A DNA stretch of 64,000 bases from GCA-2709075 sp038146865 (GTDB taxonomy: Bacteria; Pseudomonadota; Alphaproteobacteria; MPNO01; UBA2964): assembly GCA_038146865.1 (NCBI GenBank), contig JAYQSL010000001.1:310001-374000 (forward strand), given 5' to 3'. The notes under the pieces are model-generated. The model ran no database searches. It was not told the origin of the DNA and saw only the letters and a list, made by a program, of their open reading frames with translations. This document shows positions 1 through 8,929 of this stretch, piece by piece (the first letter of the stretch is position 1; each line of letters starts with the position of its first letter). The translations under genes were made by a program, and so were the position numbers.

Positions 1-1
1 C

Positions 2-736
2 AAGCGCTACGGATTTCCAGCGTCTTACAGGCCCCTGAATGACATTGAAGTAGAGGGTAGGAAGCTTATTCCGACCTCTTTAAAAATAGAAAACGGCGTG
101 ATGACTTTTCGGATAGTTGTTAATATCACACCGATAGACACTTCGTTAGCAGGTAAGTTGCTTCCTATGCCGCCCGAGAAGGTCGCTGATAAAGAATTAA
201 AAGATTTGAGCTCAAGATTCACGTATTTAGAAAAAGAGGCAGGCCGGAGTTTTGATGTTCGAGAGTTAGAATCGATGACCCGAGACGTTGTGATGTCCTC
301 GTTTGGAGAAGGACTGACCCTGGGACGGACGACGAAGCTCGAACAAGGGTATGCTGGACAGTTTCGTGCATTGTATGAGTCGGAGGAGTGGCTGTTCGCG
401 AAATCAGAACGCACCCTCCTTCAGCCCATTCTGAGGAACGGTGATACAGTGGGCTATGGTCGATCGAAAGCTGTTGGCGGTTTGATCCGGGCCACTCTTG
501 CTTTGCGCGAAAATAAAATAATTAAAGCGATTATCAATGGGGATTGGCATCCAAGGCCTCTCGAGTCAGTCTCTTGGTTAGAGGAGCAGCTCATCGGGGT
601 CGAAGCGGAGTTTGAGGTAATACGCGCTAAAATCCAGCAATTTCTTGCTGATGATGAGGTTGAATTCGCTGGTGTTAAAATCGAAGATTTGATGTCCGCA
701 ATAAAGGTAGCGCTGGAGACTCAAGATGTGCGGTGA
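2..736 (+). CDS. lplA: Lipoate-protein ligase A family protein (5' end outside window)
   Basis: The reading frame is open from the first bases, so the N-terminal part lies upstream of the window. The visible 244 residues begin with a motif typical of the lipoate/biotin ligase catalytic domain (RPLNDIEVEGRK). They end in a lipoate-ligase C-terminal accessory domain, recognisable from GGLIRATLALRENKIIKAII followed by a GDW element and LEEQLIGV. Family role: ATP-dependent attachment of lipoate to E2 subunits and GcvH in the cytoplasm. A possible target encoded in this window is the OdhB E2 at 40.5 kb. The stop lies 3 bp before the crotonase start, so it is probably co-transcribed with the acyl-CoA module. 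The start is not visible; the internal ATG at 98 is not the true start. Confidence 0.8.
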   Translation, partial: KRYGFPASYRPLNDIEVEGRKLIPTSLKIENGVMTFRIVVNITPIDTSLAGKLLPMPPEKVADKELKDLSSRFTYLEKEAGRSFDVRELESMTRDVVMSSFGEGLTLGRTTKLEQGYAGQFRALYESEEWLFAKSERTLLQPILRNGDTVGYGRSKAVGGLIRATLALRENKIIKAIINGDWHPRPLESVSWLEEQLIGVEAEFEVIRAKIQQFLADDEVEFAGVKIEDLMSAIKVALETQDVR

Positions 737-739
737 GCG

Positions 740-1519
740 ATGGCCCACATAATTTCAGAATTTGTTCAAAAGGGCATTATCAGGTTAGCAATAAATCTCC
801 CAGAAAAACGAAATGCAATCGGTCCAGATGTCAGGGATGAATTTTTAGAAGCGATTTCTTCCTGTCTTTTCGACGAAAAGGTTTTAGCAATCGTGTTGGG
901 AAGCGAGGGGGGGCACTTTTGTTCCGGCGGTGATATTGACTCGATGTTCGGCATAAATGCGGAGACCGGTCGGAGACGCATGCAGGGAAATCACAAGCTA
1001 GTCAGGACAATTGCTGAGGCCGAAAAACCTATTGTTTCAGCTGTTGAGGGTTTCGCCATGGGAGCTGGCGCAGGGATATGTCTTTTAACAGACACGATTG
1101 TAATTGCCGATAATGCCAAAATTGGTTTCCCTTTTTTTAAAGTCGGCCTTACCCCAGATTACGGGATTTTGTTTACTCTTCCCCGAAGAGTGGGGTGGGC
1201 TCGTGCTCGCCAAATTCTGTTGAGAGGGACAACATGGACGGGTGTTGATGCCGTGAATAATGGGTTGGCGGATGAAGTTGTTGAGGCGGGTACAGCTGAG
1301 AGGCACGCGGTAGAAATCGCCAGTGAAATGGCTTCTGCACCGCCGCATGCTTTTGCCTTAACTAAACGGCACCTGGCCATGGAACCCCAGTGTCTGGATG
1401 CGGCGCTAGAATTAGAAACATTGTCACAATCTATAGCTTTTGTTGGCCCTGAGTTGGTGGAAGGACGAGCGGCTTTTCTTCAGAAACGAAGACCAGATTT
1501 CCAAAGAGGAAAAAAATAG
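740..1519 (+). CDS. Enoyl-CoA hydratase/isomerase (crotonase) family protein
   Basis: A 259-residue crotonase-fold protein, the usual length for the family. Oxyanion-hole segments are visible as HFCSGGDIDSMF near residue 60 and EGFAMGAGAGICLL near residue 103. The region that carries a catalytic Glu in hydratases reads LTPDYG, with an Asp where PaaG-type isomerases have PDGG. This favours isomerase-like chemistry over simple hydration (inference). It starts at ATG 740, three bases after the ligase stop, and ends one base before the thiolase start. It is therefore part of a tight operon with thiolase, HMGCS-like, DUF35 and dehydrogenase genes. The exact substrate is unknown. Confidence 0.88.
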   Translation: MAHIISEFVQKGIIRLAINLPEKRNAIGPDVRDEFLEAISSCLFDEKVLAIVLGSEGGHFCSGGDIDSMFGINAETGRRRMQGNHKLVRTIAEAEKPIVSAVEGFAMGAGAGICLLTDTIVIADNAKIGFPFFKVGLTPDYGILFTLPRRVGWARARQILLRGTTWTGVDAVNNGLADEVVEAGTAERHAVEIASEMASAPPHAFALTKRHLAMEPQCLDAALELETLSQSIAFVGPELVEGRAAFLQKRRPDFQRGKK

Positions 1520-1520
1520 A

Positions 1521-2693
1521 ATGGTGGATGTTGCTGTTATTGGAGTGGGGCAAACTCGGTACGGGATGTTCCCAGAGAAAAATTTAAAAGAACTTTTTCA
1601 TGAGGCGGCTATAGCGGCCTTAACCGATGTTGATAAGGGGCTAGATCCGAAAGATGTTGACGAGGCATTTGTCGGAACACTCTCTACAGGTGGCGCGCAA
1701 CTTGGTAACTTTGCGCCACTGATGATGGAAGCATGCGGCATGGTTGGTGCAGGTGCTCGACATATTGAGAATGCTTGCGCATCCTCTGGTTTCGCAGTGC
1801 GAGATGCAGTATCTGCGATAGCCTCGGGCAGAGCAAAAGTAGCGGTGGCGGCGGGGATCGAAAAAATGTCGGATTTGCCGAGAGAGAGAAATCGGCTCTG
1901 GCTTGGAATTTCAGGTGATGTGGAGTGGGAACGGCTGGCTGGAACTAATTTTGCTGGAATATATGCCATGATGGCGCGTCGACATATGCATGATTTTGGC
2001 ACAAAAAAAGAACATATAACTATGGCGGCAGTGAAAAACAGAAATAATGCTGTGGCCAATCCAAAAGCCCAGTTCAGGGCACCTTTGACCCTGGAACAGG
2101 GGATGGCCACCCCAAATTTGGCCAGTCCACTCACATTTGCTGATTCTTGTGGAATTACCGATGGAGCCTCCATGGCGATTCTTTGCCGCGCGGACATGGC
2201 AAAAGATTTTACAGATCAACCAGTTTTGGTAATCGGTTCTGGTGCCGGCAGTGATTATGTCGCAATTCATGATCGGCCATCAATGACAATGTTGAAGGGA
2301 GCATTTGAAGCAGGTAAAGAGGCTTACGCGATGGCAGGAATTACTTCCGATGATATTGATTTTGCCGAAGTTCATGATTGTTTCGCTATCGCGGAGCTTT
2401 TAGCTTACGAGGATCTAGGTTTCTGCCCTAGGGGTAAGTCGGGACCTTATATCGAGAGCGGTGCAACGCTTCGTGATGGTGCAAGGCCTGTTAACAATTC
2501 TGGTGGTTTGATTGCTAAAGGCCATCCGATAGGATCTACAGGGACTGGCCAAGTATATGAGGTTGTGAACCAATTACGAGGGCGGGCTGATACTCAAGAA
2601 AGGCAATTGTCAGGAGCCCGTTACGGACTAACCCATAATGTTGGTGGCTCCGGTGCTGCGGTCGCAGTGCATATTTTTAAGGCGGTAGAATAA
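1521..2693 (+). CDS. Thiolase family protein (SCPx/lipid-transfer type), probable catalytic subunit of a DUF35-linked acyltransferase
   Basis: A 390-residue thiolase-fold protein. The nucleophilic cysteine lies in ENACASSG near residue 88. The HDCFAIAEL segment and the C-terminal GHPIGSTG histidine are present. The second cysteine of classical biosynthetic thiolases is replaced by HNVGGSGA, as in SCP2/archaeal/PhlC-type thiolases. I chose ATG 1521, one base after the crotonase stop; an upstream in-frame start at 1440 would overlap that gene by 80 bp. It precedes an HMGCS-like gene by 2 bp and a DUF35 gene after that, the arrangement of three-component complexes where the thiolase does the acyl transfer and DUF35 bridges. 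Substrate unknown. Confidence 0.87.
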   Translation: MVDVAVIGVGQTRYGMFPEKNLKELFHEAAIAALTDVDKGLDPKDVDEAFVGTLSTGGAQLGNFAPLMMEACGMVGAGARHIENACASSGFAVRDAVSAIASGRAKVAVAAGIEKMSDLPRERNRLWLGISGDVEWERLAGTNFAGIYAMMARRHMHDFGTKKEHITMAAVKNRNNAVANPKAQFRAPLTLEQGMATPNLASPLTFADSCGITDGASMAILCRADMAKDFTDQPVLVIGSGAGSDYVAIHDRPSMTMLKGAFEAGKEAYAMAGITSDDIDFAEVHDCFAIAELLAYEDLGFCPRGKSGPYIESGATLRDGARPVNNSGGLIAKGHPIGSTGTGQVYEVVNQLRGRADTQERQLSGARYGLTHNVGGSGAAVAVHIFKAVE

Positions 2694-2695
2694 AT

Positions 2696-3703
2696 ATGGT
2701 GGGAATTATTTCATATGGGGCTTCCTTACCCGCCTTGAGGCTTCCTGCGACGGCATACAAGGAGGCTTGGGGCGCTTGTGGGGCCCGTGGCATGGTTCAG
2801 AAGGCTTTCTGTGCTTATGATGAAGACGCTGTGACGCTGGGAATTGATGCTGCCCGATCTGCTCTCGGGCGACTCGGAAAAAATCAACCTGCAATTGATG
2901 CGCTTTTTTTTGGGGTTACCGCTCCGCCATTTGATGAAAAGCCCTCTGCAGCCACCATAGCTACGGCACTTTTTGATTATAAAAATATCCGGGTGACGGA
3001 GATTAGCGGCTCACCGCAGGCGGGTATGCAGGCAATAACCTCCGCTATCGAGTATTGTCAGTCTGATAAGGGTAGATTCGCTTTAGCGGTTGCGGCAGAT
3101 GCGCCAATCGCACCGCCCGATGCGAGTTTTGAGCATGCTTTAGGGGCAGCAGGTGCAGCTTTCGTGATTGGTCCTAATGGGCCAGTTGCTGAATTCTTGG
3201 GATGTTTTAGCGTGACGCATGAAACCTTTGGCTCTCGCTTCCGTCGTCGAGGCGAGGAAATGGTTTCGGATCTCGAACTTCGAACACGAGACAATTTGAT
3301 AAGTATTGAAGAGCTTGGCAAGCTGACTGCAATTAGCGATGTTCCCAAAAGAATGGCCCTAGGTGTGGATGCAGGACTTAGGCGGAGCGTTGGTCGTTTG
3401 CTTGGAAACTCTGAGGCAATTGTCGATAAGATTTGGACGGAGATTGGTGATGCGGCGGCGGCGGCGGCCCCGTGCGCTTTGGTTGCAACGCTTGATAATA
3501 TGAGAGCCAATCAAACGGTTTTGGCGGTAGGCGTGGGTGCGGGTGCTACTGCGGTTGCCTTCAGGGCAGGAGGTGGGCTTTCTGCGAACCGTCGCAAAGG
3601 TAAGAAATTTTCAGAATTAATCGAATGCGGGAGAGTCGTGAACTACATTGACTACCTTAAGCATAAGCGGTTGCTTAGTGCTAGGACTGGAGGAAAAGGA
3701 TGA
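2696..3703 (+). CDS. HMG-CoA synthase-like (PhlA-like) protein lacking the catalytic cysteine
   Basis: A 335-residue protein whose opening (MVGIISYGASLPALRL) and YDEDAVTLGIDAARSAL segment match the archaeal-type HMG-CoA synthase / KAS III-like family. The C-terminal end (VVNYIDYLKHKRLL) also resembles that family. Where catalytic members have an AC-x-AGT motif, this one reads EISGSPQAGMQAI with no cysteine. The conserved GN-x-GSA-type loop near residue 260 is also replaced (VATLDNMRANQTVL). I infer a structural or pseudoenzyme subunit, like PhlA in the PhlACB acyltransferase. It overlaps the DUF35 start by 4 bp (ATGA), implying translational coupling. A catalytic role with another residue cannot be excluded. 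Confidence 0.75.
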   Translation: MVGIISYGASLPALRLPATAYKEAWGACGARGMVQKAFCAYDEDAVTLGIDAARSALGRLGKNQPAIDALFFGVTAPPFDEKPSAATIATALFDYKNIRVTEISGSPQAGMQAITSAIEYCQSDKGRFALAVAADAPIAPPDASFEHALGAAGAAFVIGPNGPVAEFLGCFSVTHETFGSRFRRRGEEMVSDLELRTRDNLISIEELGKLTAISDVPKRMALGVDAGLRRSVGRLLGNSEAIVDKIWTEIGDAAAAAAPCALVATLDNMRANQTVLAVGVGAGATAVAFRAGGGLSANRRKGKKFSELIECGRVVNYIDYLKHKRLLSARTGGKG

Positions 3704-4116
3704 CATCCTACATTTCTCTTCCGACTTACTCATCAAATATAGATGAGCGGCTGCGAATGATAGCGGGGAAATGCAATCAATGCGGGACTTTGGCTTATCC
3801 CCAGAGGCCGATTTGTATCAAGTGCGGTCAGGACAAATTTGAACGAGTGCCTTTGTCAGGCGAGGGTAAAATTTACACATACTCGGTTGTAAACGGAGGC
3901 GGTGCGCCCAGTGAATTTGACGAGGAACAGACTATGACCGGCGATGTTTATTGTGGAATTGTAGAGCTAAAGGAAGGTCCTCGTGTCATGGTGCGCTTCA
4001 CTGACATTAATCCTGAGCAGCTCAAAATAGGAATGAAAGTAAAGGCCGTAGTCCGTCGTTTGTATGATCAAGAGGGCTTCTTACGTTATGGAGCCAAATT
4101 TACTCAAGTGGCCTAG
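3700..4116 (+). CDS. DUF35 Zn-ribbon/OB-fold acyl-CoA-associated protein
   Basis: A 138-residue protein with the classic DUF35 layout. An N-terminal rubredoxin-like zinc ribbon has two CxxC pairs (CNQCG near residue 25, CIKCG near residue 39). An OB-fold domain follows, with GEGKIYTYSVV and VMVRFTDI strands. Family members do not catalyse reactions themselves. They join a thiolase and an HMGCS-like or dehydratase partner and channel the CoA ester between active sites. The ATGA overlap with the preceding HMGCS-like gene and the nearby thiolase support assembly of the three products. Length is normal. Confidence 0.9.
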   Translation: MTSYISLPTYSSNIDERLRMIAGKCNQCGTLAYPQRPICIKCGQDKFERVPLSGEGKIYTYSVVNGGGAPSEFDEEQTMTGDVYCGIVELKEGPRVMVRFTDINPEQLKIGMKVKAVVRRLYDQEGFLRYGAKFTQVA

Positions 4117-4198
4117 CGAATGTGATTTTAACTGAGGCGTCTCGCTATCTTGATAATTTGAATAGAATGGTAATTAAGGGATAGTGGAGAGGGCGAAC

Positions 4199-5725
4199 AT
4201 GATAAGAAGTCCCCGTTCAGAAAAGTATACCGTTGGCGTGGTTGGCGCCGGAGTAATGGGACGGGGTATCGCCCAGATAATGGCGACAGCTGGTGTATCA
4301 GTTTTGCTATTTGATACTCGAAAAGGGGCGGCGTCCGAGGCTTCTAAATTCGCTGCAAAAATGATCACGAGGGCGGTAGAAAAAGGTAGTATATCTGAGG
4401 GGGATGCGAGTTTAGCCATTCGTCGCATCTTGGTTGTTGATAGAATGGAGGCGATGAATGGCTGCGACGCGGTTATAGAGGCTGTCGTTGAAGATCTTGC
4501 AATTAAGAAAAAAGTTTTCTCTTCTATAGAAAAATGTGTTCCTGCAGATTGCATTTTAGCAAGTAATACATCTTCTCTTTCCGTGACAGCCATAGCAGCA
4601 GACCTCAATCACCCGGGACGATTTGCAGGGTTTCATTTTTTTAACCCTGTACCACTAATGAAGGTGGTTGAAGTGATCAGTGGCTTGGAAACCTCTGACA
4701 AGACTGGTGAGATATTAAATGCGCTTGCTCAGCGTGTAGGTCATGAGCCAGTTAACGCCAAGGATACTCCGGGTTTCCTGGTCAATCATGCGGGGCGCGG
4801 ATTGTATACAGAGGGAATACGGATTGTCAGTGAGGGGATAGCGCGGTTTTCTGAAGTTGATGATTTGCTTCGAGAAGGTGGTCCAGGGTTCCGAATGGGA
4901 CCATTCGAATTAATGGATACGACCGGATTGGATGTATCTCACCCTGTAATGGAGTCAATCTATAATCAGTTTTATCAAGAGCCCAGGTTTCGGCCGGGGA
5001 CCCTTATCCGTAATCGTGTAGCCGCAGGACTATTTGGTCGTAAAACGGGCAGAGGTTTCTATCGCTATGAGGATAATTTAAAGAAAGTTACTTCTCCGGC
5101 ACCTGTCCCCAATGATCTTCCAAAATCGGTATGGATTGAAAATCGTAACGAAGAAAGCCGCAGTTTGCTTGTTGATGCACTTTCGAAACATGTGGCTATC
5201 GATGATAGCAAAAGACCATCTAGTAATAGTCTTTGCATTTTTATTCCCTTTGGGGCCGATGTAACCAGTTGTGCGGTTCATGCTGGTGTCGAGGCAGAAA
5301 GAAGTTTCGCTGTCGATATGCTTTTTGGTCTTGAAGGTCGTCGCACTTTGATGGTTTCTCCAGTCACGGACCTCGCCCTTGCAGACCAGATGCATGCAGC
5401 CCTAGCGTCTGATGGTCATGCCGTAACGATGATCAATGATAGCCCTGGCTTTGTTGTACAGAGAACGATAGCAATGGTTGTAAATATTGCGTGCGATATC
5501 GCGCAACAGCGTATTGCATCACCAGTAGATATTGATAAAGCTGTGTGCCTGGGGCTAGGTTATCCCGTCGGGCCATTAACAATGGGAGATCAAGTCGGCG
5601 CCTCACGGTTACTGGAAATACTTGATTCTATGCTTGAATTCTACGGTGATCCCCGCTACCGACCTAGCCCATGGCTAAAGCGTCGGGCAATGTTAGGCGC
5701 TTCACTGCTGACAAATGAGCGATAA
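4199..5725 (+). CDS. 3-hydroxyacyl-CoA dehydrogenase, PaaH-type
   Basis: A 508-residue NAD-dependent dehydrogenase. The Rossmann motif GVVGAGVMGRGIAQ is near the N-terminus. LASNTSSLSVTAIA, the catalytic-histidine strand AGFHFFNPVPLMK and PGFLVNHAGRGLYTEG are all visible. After about residue 290 there is a second, shorter C-terminal domain (NDSPGFVVQRTIAM and GLGYPVGPLTMGD). This double C-terminal half gives the approximately 500-residue size typical of PaaH. I chose ATG 4199, preceded at good distance by GGAGAGGG; a GTG at 4184 is possible. It follows DUF35 after an 82-bp gap and likely completes the acyl-CoA module by oxidising a 3-hydroxyacyl-CoA. Confidence 0.9.
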   Translation: MIRSPRSEKYTVGVVGAGVMGRGIAQIMATAGVSVLLFDTRKGAASEASKFAAKMITRAVEKGSISEGDASLAIRRILVVDRMEAMNGCDAVIEAVVEDLAIKKKVFSSIEKCVPADCILASNTSSLSVTAIAADLNHPGRFAGFHFFNPVPLMKVVEVISGLETSDKTGEILNALAQRVGHEPVNAKDTPGFLVNHAGRGLYTEGIRIVSEGIARFSEVDDLLREGGPGFRMGPFELMDTTGLDVSHPVMESIYNQFYQEPRFRPGTLIRNRVAAGLFGRKTGRGFYRYEDNLKKVTSPAPVPNDLPKSVWIENRNEESRSLLVDALSKHVAIDDSKRPSSNSLCIFIPFGADVTSCAVHAGVEAERSFAVDMLFGLEGRRTLMVSPVTDLALADQMHAALASDGHAVTMINDSPGFVVQRTIAMVVNIACDIAQQRIASPVDIDKAVCLGLGYPVGPLTMGDQVGASRLLEILDSMLEFYGDPRYRPSPWLKRRAMLGASLLTNER

Positions 5726-5902
5726 TCTGTTGATAAGGACTTCATCGGACTCCCCTAAACCCGGCGATTCGCGTAACCTTCGCCTGTGTAAATGGCAGAG
5801 TAGCGGGGGTTACTAAGCCTTCTTGTATGATGTGTATTGTTTTTAAAGCACTCGCTTGAGTCGAGAAGCGGAGGCTTGTTTTAGCTAGAAGAGATTTTTT
5901 CA
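5726..5902. other. Intergenic region before tkt, no gene recognised
   Basis: This 177-bp stretch holds several short GC-rich inverted segments (for example GGCGA pairing with TCGCC around 5762-5787). I see no open reading frame of interest and no tRNA. It could contain the tkt promoter and leader. I considered a 6S RNA here but cannot support it from the bases alone. Confidence 0.3.
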
Positions 5903-7879
5903 GTGACTGTAAACCATTCCCATTTAGCAAACGCGATACGAGTTCTTTCAATGGATGCGGTACAAGCTGCTAATTCGGGTCATCCAGGTGCCCCGATGGG
6001 GCTCGCAGATGTCGCTACTGTACTATTCACCAAATATCTCAAATTTGACGCTGCACAGCCCCATTGGCCTGATCGAGATCGCTTCGTCCTGTCTGGGGGA
6101 CATGGCTCCATGTTGCAGTATGCGGTTATGCATCTTTGTGGATTCAGTGATATTACAATCGATGAAATAAAGAATTTTCGTCAATTAGGTGCGAAAACAG
6201 CAGGTCATCCTGAATATGGTTTGGCGGCTGGTATTGAGACAACCACGGGTCCTCTAGGCCAGGGTCTGGCTAATGGGGTTGGGATGGCAATCGGGGAGAA
6301 GTTGCTCTCCGAAAGGTTCGGAAATGACCTTGTCGACCATCGAACATGGGTGATGTGCGGCGATGGTGATTTGATGGAGGGCATTAGTCATGAAGCTGCT
6401 TCTCTCGCCGGACATCTTGAGCTATCAAAGCTTGTGGTTTTCTATGATGACAATCATATTTCCATCGACGGTGATACCAACCTCTCTTTCTCAGATGATG
6501 TGCTAAAGCGTTTTTCTGCTTACGGCTGGCAAACTGCGCAGGCAGATGGTCATGATCCGGACTCTATTGCTCACGCAATAGATAGTGTTTTACCGGTTGA
6601 TGCGCCGGCCCTAATAGCCTGCCGCACAACAATCGGTTTCGGTTCCCCCAATAAGGGCGGAACTGCGGGGTCACATGGAGCGCCTCTCGGAGAGGAGGAG
6701 ATCGCTGCGACAAGAGAGGCGCTAGGCTGGTCATATCCACCATTCGAGATCCCTGAAGATGTCGCTGATATTTGGTCCGAAGCAGGTTCTCGAGGGCACG
6801 CTAAACGAGAAGCTTGGGAGGCGCGACTATCGAACTTAGATGATGAGACAGAGACAGAATTTAGGCGAGTCATTTCCGGAGATCTTCCCAAGGCGTGGCG
6901 TGATTCTATCTTTGAAATAAAAAAAGCATTCGGACTGGAGAAGCCTGAAAAAGCTACCAGGGAGACTTCAGGACGGGTCATTGAGTCGCTGTTAGAGGCT
7001 ATACCGGAGATTATTGGTGGATCCGCTGATCTTACCGGATCAAACAATACGCGCGCCCCGAATATGGGGGCAATAAGTGCTAAAGATTTCTCTGGGCGTT
7101 ACCTGCATTATGGGGTTCGGGAACAGGGAATGTCAGCTGCTATGAATGGCATGGCTCTTCATGGTGGAATAATTCCATATAGTGGAACTTTTCTTATTTT
7201 TAGCGATTATGCACGGCCTGCGATGCGTCTCTCTGCATTAATGAAGCAGCGTGTGATTTACGTGATGACACACGACTCCATAGGCTTGGGAGAAGATGGC
7301 CCAACTCATCAACCGATTGAGCAGCTTGCATCTCTTAGGGCTATGCCAAATTTGTTAGTTATGCGGCCTGCTGACCCAGTCGAAGTTGCAGAATGTTGGG
7401 AAATTGCGATACAGGAATCCGACACACCCTCGGTGCTTGCCCTGACAAGGCAAAAAGTTCCTTTCCTACGGCAAGATGCCGAACGGGAAAACCTCTGCGC
7501 TAAGGGAGCGTATGAAATTTCTCCGTCTTCAGGGAAACCCGTCGCCGTTTTATTGGCTACCGGATCTGAGGTGTCATTGGCAATTGAGGCGCAGAAGAAG
7601 TTATGGGCAGATAAGATAGACGTTTCTGTTGTGTCAGTTCCCTGTATGGAACTTTTTGAGTCGCAGACCAATGACTACAGAGAGAGTATTTTGGGAAGAG
7701 ATCTTTTAAAGATAGGCATTGAGGCAGGGGTTAAGCAGAGCTGGGAGAATTTAATTGGTGCAAATGGGCATTTTATAGGTATGTCTAGTTTCGGGGCCTC
7801 CGCGCCTTCCAGTGCTTTATATAATCACTTTGGTATTACAGTTGATGCCGTGGTAGATGCGGTTAGGGCTCATATATAA
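5903..7879 (+). CDS. tkt: Transketolase
   Basis: A 658-residue thiamine-diphosphate enzyme, full length for the family. It transfers two-carbon ketol units between sugar phosphates in the pentose phosphate pathway. Visible landmarks: SGHPGAPMGLADV near residue 25, the ThDP-binding GDGDLMEGISHEA near 155, HSxxP-like THDSIGLGEDGPTHQ near 455 in the pyrimidine domain, and SxxPCMELF near the C-terminus. The start is GTG at 5903, giving an N-terminus (VNHSHLANAIRVLSMDAV) that fits homologues. It heads a tkt-gap-pgk run with a 20-bp gap to gap. Confidence 0.96.
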   Translation: MTVNHSHLANAIRVLSMDAVQAANSGHPGAPMGLADVATVLFTKYLKFDAAQPHWPDRDRFVLSGGHGSMLQYAVMHLCGFSDITIDEIKNFRQLGAKTAGHPEYGLAAGIETTTGPLGQGLANGVGMAIGEKLLSERFGNDLVDHRTWVMCGDGDLMEGISHEAASLAGHLELSKLVVFYDDNHISIDGDTNLSFSDDVLKRFSAYGWQTAQADGHDPDSIAHAIDSVLPVDAPALIACRTTIGFGSPNKGGTAGSHGAPLGEEEIAATREALGWSYPPFEIPEDVADIWSEAGSRGHAKREAWEARLSNLDDETETEFRRVISGDLPKAWRDSIFEIKKAFGLEKPEKATRETSGRVIESLLEAIPEIIGGSADLTGSNNTRAPNMGAISAKDFSGRYLHYGVREQGMSAAMNGMALHGGIIPYSGTFLIFSDYARPAMRLSALMKQRVIYVMTHDSIGLGEDGPTHQPIEQLASLRAMPNLLVMRPADPVEVAECWEIAIQESDTPSVLALTRQKVPFLRQDAERENLCAKGAYEISPSSGKPVAVLLATGSEVSLAIEAQKKLWADKIDVSVVSVPCMELFESQTNDYRESILGRDLLKIGIEAGVKQSWENLIGANGHFIGMSSFGASAPSSALYNHFGITVDAVVDAVRAHI

Positions 7880-7899
7880 TTTTTGTTAAGGAGGGATTT

Positions 7900-8910
7900 A
7901 TGGCTGTAAAAGTTGCGATTAATGGATTTGGCCGGATCGGGCGATTGGTGCTCCGTGCTGCGATGGAGTCTGGTCGTAAAGATATTGACTTTGTAGCCAT
8001 CAATGACTTGGGCAGTGTTGAGGCTAATGCCCATTTATTGAGATACGATACAATGCATGGGGTATTTCCATCCAAAGTTAAGGTCACAAAGACCGGTATT
8101 GATTGCGGTCGCGGCGTAATCAAGGTTTTTGCTGAGAGAGATCCAGCTAATTTGCCCTGGGATAAGCTCGATATCGACGTGGTAATGGAATGCACCGGAA
8201 TTTTTACTAAAAGAGAGCAAGTGCAATCTCACATTGATGCTGGGGCTAAAAAAGTTTTGATATCGGCTCCAGCAACTGGAGAGGATATTACCGTTGTCTA
8301 TGGTGTAAATGATAAGAAGTTAAAAAAGTCTCACAAAGTAGTGTCAAATGCCTCTTGCACCACTAACTGTCTGGCGCCGGTTGCTGCCGTCCTTAATAAA
8401 GCGATCGGAATTCAGCAAGGATATATGACAACTGTCCATGCCTATACGGGCGATCAAAGCTTACAGGACACCTTGCATAGTGATCTACGGCGAGCCCGAG
8501 CAGCAAGTTATTCAATGATACCTACAGGCACTGGCGCCGCTAAAGCAGTGGGTCTTGTTTTGCCTGAACTGAACGGTAAGTTAGACGGGACCGCGATCAG
8601 GGTGCCAACCGCCAACGTGTCCATCGTTGATTTGAAATTTACTTCAAAACGCAAAACCACTGCGGAAGAGATAAATGCTGCAATAGCTAAGGCCGCTAAA
8701 AGCGGGCCGCTGAAAGATGTCTTGACGGTCAACAATGAGCCCCTGGTTTCGAGTGATTTCAATCACAATCCGTCGAGCTCAATTTTTGATGCCACTCAGA
8801 CTCAGGTGGTTGAAGGCAAACTTTGTCGGATTGCTTCATGGTACGATAATGAGTGGGGCTTCTCCAATCGGATGAGTGATACCGCAGTTGCTATGGGAAA
8901 GCTCGGGTGA
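7900..8910 (+). CDS. gap: Type I glyceraldehyde-3-phosphate dehydrogenase
   Basis: A 336-residue protein with the NAD-binding INGFGRIGRLVLRA start, the active-site cysteine in ASCTTNCLAPVA near residue 153, and the C-terminal SWYDNEWGFSNRM. It phosphorylates and oxidises glyceraldehyde-3-phosphate in glycolysis, or runs in reverse in gluconeogenesis. A strong Shine-Dalgarno (AAGGAGGG) precedes ATG 7900. It sits between tkt and pgk on the same strand, 19 bp from pgk, consistent with one transcript. Cofactor preference between NAD and NADP is not decided here. Confidence 0.97.
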   Translation: MAVKVAINGFGRIGRLVLRAAMESGRKDIDFVAINDLGSVEANAHLLRYDTMHGVFPSKVKVTKTGIDCGRGVIKVFAERDPANLPWDKLDIDVVMECTGIFTKREQVQSHIDAGAKKVLISAPATGEDITVVYGVNDKKLKKSHKVVSNASCTTNCLAPVAAVLNKAIGIQQGYMTTVHAYTGDQSLQDTLHSDLRRARAASYSMIPTGTGAAKAVGLVLPELNGKLDGTAIRVPTANVSIVDLKFTSKRKTTAEEINAAIAKAAKSGPLKDVLTVNNEPLVSSDFNHNPSSSIFDATQTQVVEGKLCRIASWYDNEWGFSNRMSDTAVAMGKLG

Positions 8911-8929
8911 TTTAGGAAATAATTTTTTG

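Noticed and set aside
1598..2197. 199-residue minus-strand frame inside the thiolase gene
   Set aside because: Shadow of the real gene, Ser/Ala-rich, no motif, and the plus-strand thiolase is clear.
5726..5902. Possible 6S RNA upstream of tkt
   Set aside because: Only short stems could be paired by eye and no conserved 6S core was recognised; a covariance search would be needed.
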